A stretch of 64,000 nt of DNA from Ifrita kowaldi (taxonomy: Eukaryota; Chordata; Aves; Passeriformes; Cinclosomatidae). Position 1 is the stretch's first letter; the number at the start of each line of letters is the position of its first letter. This document shows positions 62,378 to 64,000 of the stretch, in pieces. The position numbers and the translations under genes were made by a program. Location of the stretch: contig VZRS01015043.1 of NCBI GenBank assembly GCA_013398055.1, forward strand, positions 186,001 to 250,000, in the 5' to 3' direction. A model generated the notes under the pieces. The model had not been told where the DNA came from. It saw only the letters and a program-made list of their open reading frames with translations, and did not search any database.

Positions 62378-64000
62378 TTACTGTGCCTGTTTCTCTAGAA
62401 GGTTGAGATGAAGAGAAGATGTGTACTTCCTTTCTCACACCTTCATGTGGCTGTGCTTCAGCTCCTGCCCAGATGCTGGCTGGTCCAGGACCCTTGGAAA
62501 GCCCACAAAGGAAGCTAAACAAACCTGTGATATTGTGAGGCAATGGGGTAGAATTTCTGTAGCCAAGAGTGTCCATGTGAAATGCCAGCAGCCCACAGGC
62601 ACTAACACCCCCATGAACAGGGAATGCCAACTTCAACACTATTGAGGGTTGAGACCTTTTCTTGTGACTTCCTAAACCAGTTAGTTTTCTTTAAAACTAA
62701 CTTTCTGCCTAGCTTTATTTCAATTCTGTCATATTACATTTAGGTGTCAAATTTTAAGGAAAGAATCACAGATTTTTAAGGGGAAACATTCCATACAAAA
62801 CACAGAAACTTTAAAAATCTTAATTTCCACTATATATATATATAGAGAAAGATATACATGTTTTTGTTTGTTTGTTTGCTTCATCTGAGTTAAGGGTAAA
62901 AACTCAGGCACCTTCCCATTGCAACATTTAGCAGTGAAGTCTGTATAAAAGACGTCAGAAGTAAGGCAGAGCTTTGGAGGGCCTTCACTCTCCTGCACCA
63001 GCATCCCAGAGGACTTAACAGCCTGAGGCACCTGTGCCCAGCTAGGGCGAGGCGTTAGCTCTGCTATTTAAAATACTTAAACTCGGGTTCACACAGCTCT
63101 GAAGATCTCCCGATAGGTCCCAACAGAACAGTAGTATTTTCAGCTGGTCTGAACATTAATCTTCATGATGAACAAGGGGATAATAACCTGTCCTATTATA
63201 CTCCAGGGACAGATATAAGACCTGAAACTAAAGATGGAAAATTTTTCCTGTGTCTCTCAGGCCCTCTTCTGTGAATGGTTCCTCTTTTGAGTGATTTCAC
63301 CGAATACCTGGGCAGTACACAATGACTTTTCTTTCTAAGGGAGTGCAGACTTGCAGAAAGACGTCTTGAATTTATACATTTGTTTCTAAGAGGCTGGACA
63401 TATTTTTATACTAAAGGAAGCACATTACGATCTGGATGCCAATTTTCCTTTTCAGCGTAGGTTCAGTATTTATAGAGGTAAGTTAAACATAGCCTGAGTA
63501 ATTACAGAATGTATTTTATTTTTCTACACTGTCCTCTGGACCATATAAATTTAGCCACACACTTAAAAAGAAATGAAGCATGATTTCTTAAACTGGAGGC
63601 GCTTGTGCAGCTGTAAACATTTTATGTTCACATTTAATTTGCAGAAAATATTGAGCTTTAATTGTTCAGTGCTTAGCTGTTCAGTTGTTTAAAAGGGAAA
63701 CTCGATGGGTTCCTCAGGCAAGTTGAAGAGACCATCCCCTGTCAGTGGCAAAGTAAAAGGCAGGTGATGTAATAAGGAATAGCATGAGCATCAGAATCAG
63801 CAAAGCCTGGTTGCCAGGGCAGCTCTCCTTTGAAGACCCTTCAGTCCCTACTTTTGTTGGGCTAGTGCTACTGCTGTTTTTTACAGTGGGAATACTGTAG
63901 GGACCTTTCAAACGTTACCAGGTTGCCTCATTTTCACAATATTTGTTAAGTTAAATTACTGTAAGCCACTCTGCTCTTTCTTGAAAACACTGGTGTCAGC
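62378..64000. other. intronic tract, nothing recognised
   Basis: The tract holds a short TA run near 62833-62844 and no element I can name. A 65-codon minus-strand frame at 63714-63911 with a hydrophobic C-terminal part resembles no family I recognise. Confidence 0.5.

Larger units (their letters stand above)
54753..64000 (-). other. TPK1: TPK1 intron upstream of the 54606-54752 exon (partial)
   Basis: This is inferred intron: the acceptor at 54753-54754 is strong, and none of the preceding TPK1 exons (the region around human residues 80-118 with DQDHTDF) was found up to the window end. It holds a large LTR copy at 61540-62377, a GC-richer stretch at about 61060-61440, and otherwise AT-rich sequence in which I recognise nothing. 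Confidence 0.7.

Noticed and set aside
1..64000. CRISPR arrays, operons, phage or plasmid genes, tRNA or rRNA genes
   Set aside because: No regularly spaced repeats, compact same-strand reading frames or recognisable RNA genes were seen; the window is avian intronic DNA.

Overview
The window is nuclear DNA from a bird. It is AT-rich and intron-like, without operons or prokaryotic gene spacing. Its interspersed repeats are mostly CR1 LINEs, several ending in the CR1 3' tail of repeated ATTCTATG-like octamers. It also holds copies of an avian LTR family. The species cannot be fixed from the sequence.

The only protein-coding gene I can support is TPK1 (thiamin pyrophosphokinase 1) on the minus strand. 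Two exons are visible: 54606-54752 (49 codons, phase 0 at both ends) and 11190-11301 (112 bp, ending in phase 1). Both have good splice sites, and together they match human residues about 119-204 of 243. They are separated by a 43.3-kb intron. The 5' exons should lie beyond position 64000 on this strand and the last coding exon before position 1; I found neither inside.

Layout on the plus-strand scale: 1-4059, unique AT-rich intron; 4060-5683, CR1 (+) with a large internal deletion; 5808-5908 and 7487-7587, a 101-bp direct duplication; 11190-11301, TPK1 exon; 19200-20885, CR1 (+); 21621-21842, a complete 222-bp LTR with a perfect 6-bp target-site duplication; 21889-23993, CR1 (-) split by a 586-bp insertion; 24481-24640, CR1 relic; 37178-37227, a CATC microsatellite; 40748-45455, a cluster of four CR1 (-) fragments; 46768-46812, CR1 tail relic; 54606-54752, TPK1 exon; 61540-62377, an 838-bp LTR in minus orientation with internal tandem repeats.

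All CR1 copies are dead: stops, frameshifts, deletions and damage at the reverse-transcriptase catalytic motif are visible. Most of the remaining sequence is intron in which I recognise nothing. No new biological system is evident. The observations most worth checking are the duplication whose seven differences are all transitions, the short LTR with a clean duplication, the nested insertion, and a few segments that look like exons but match nothing I know.
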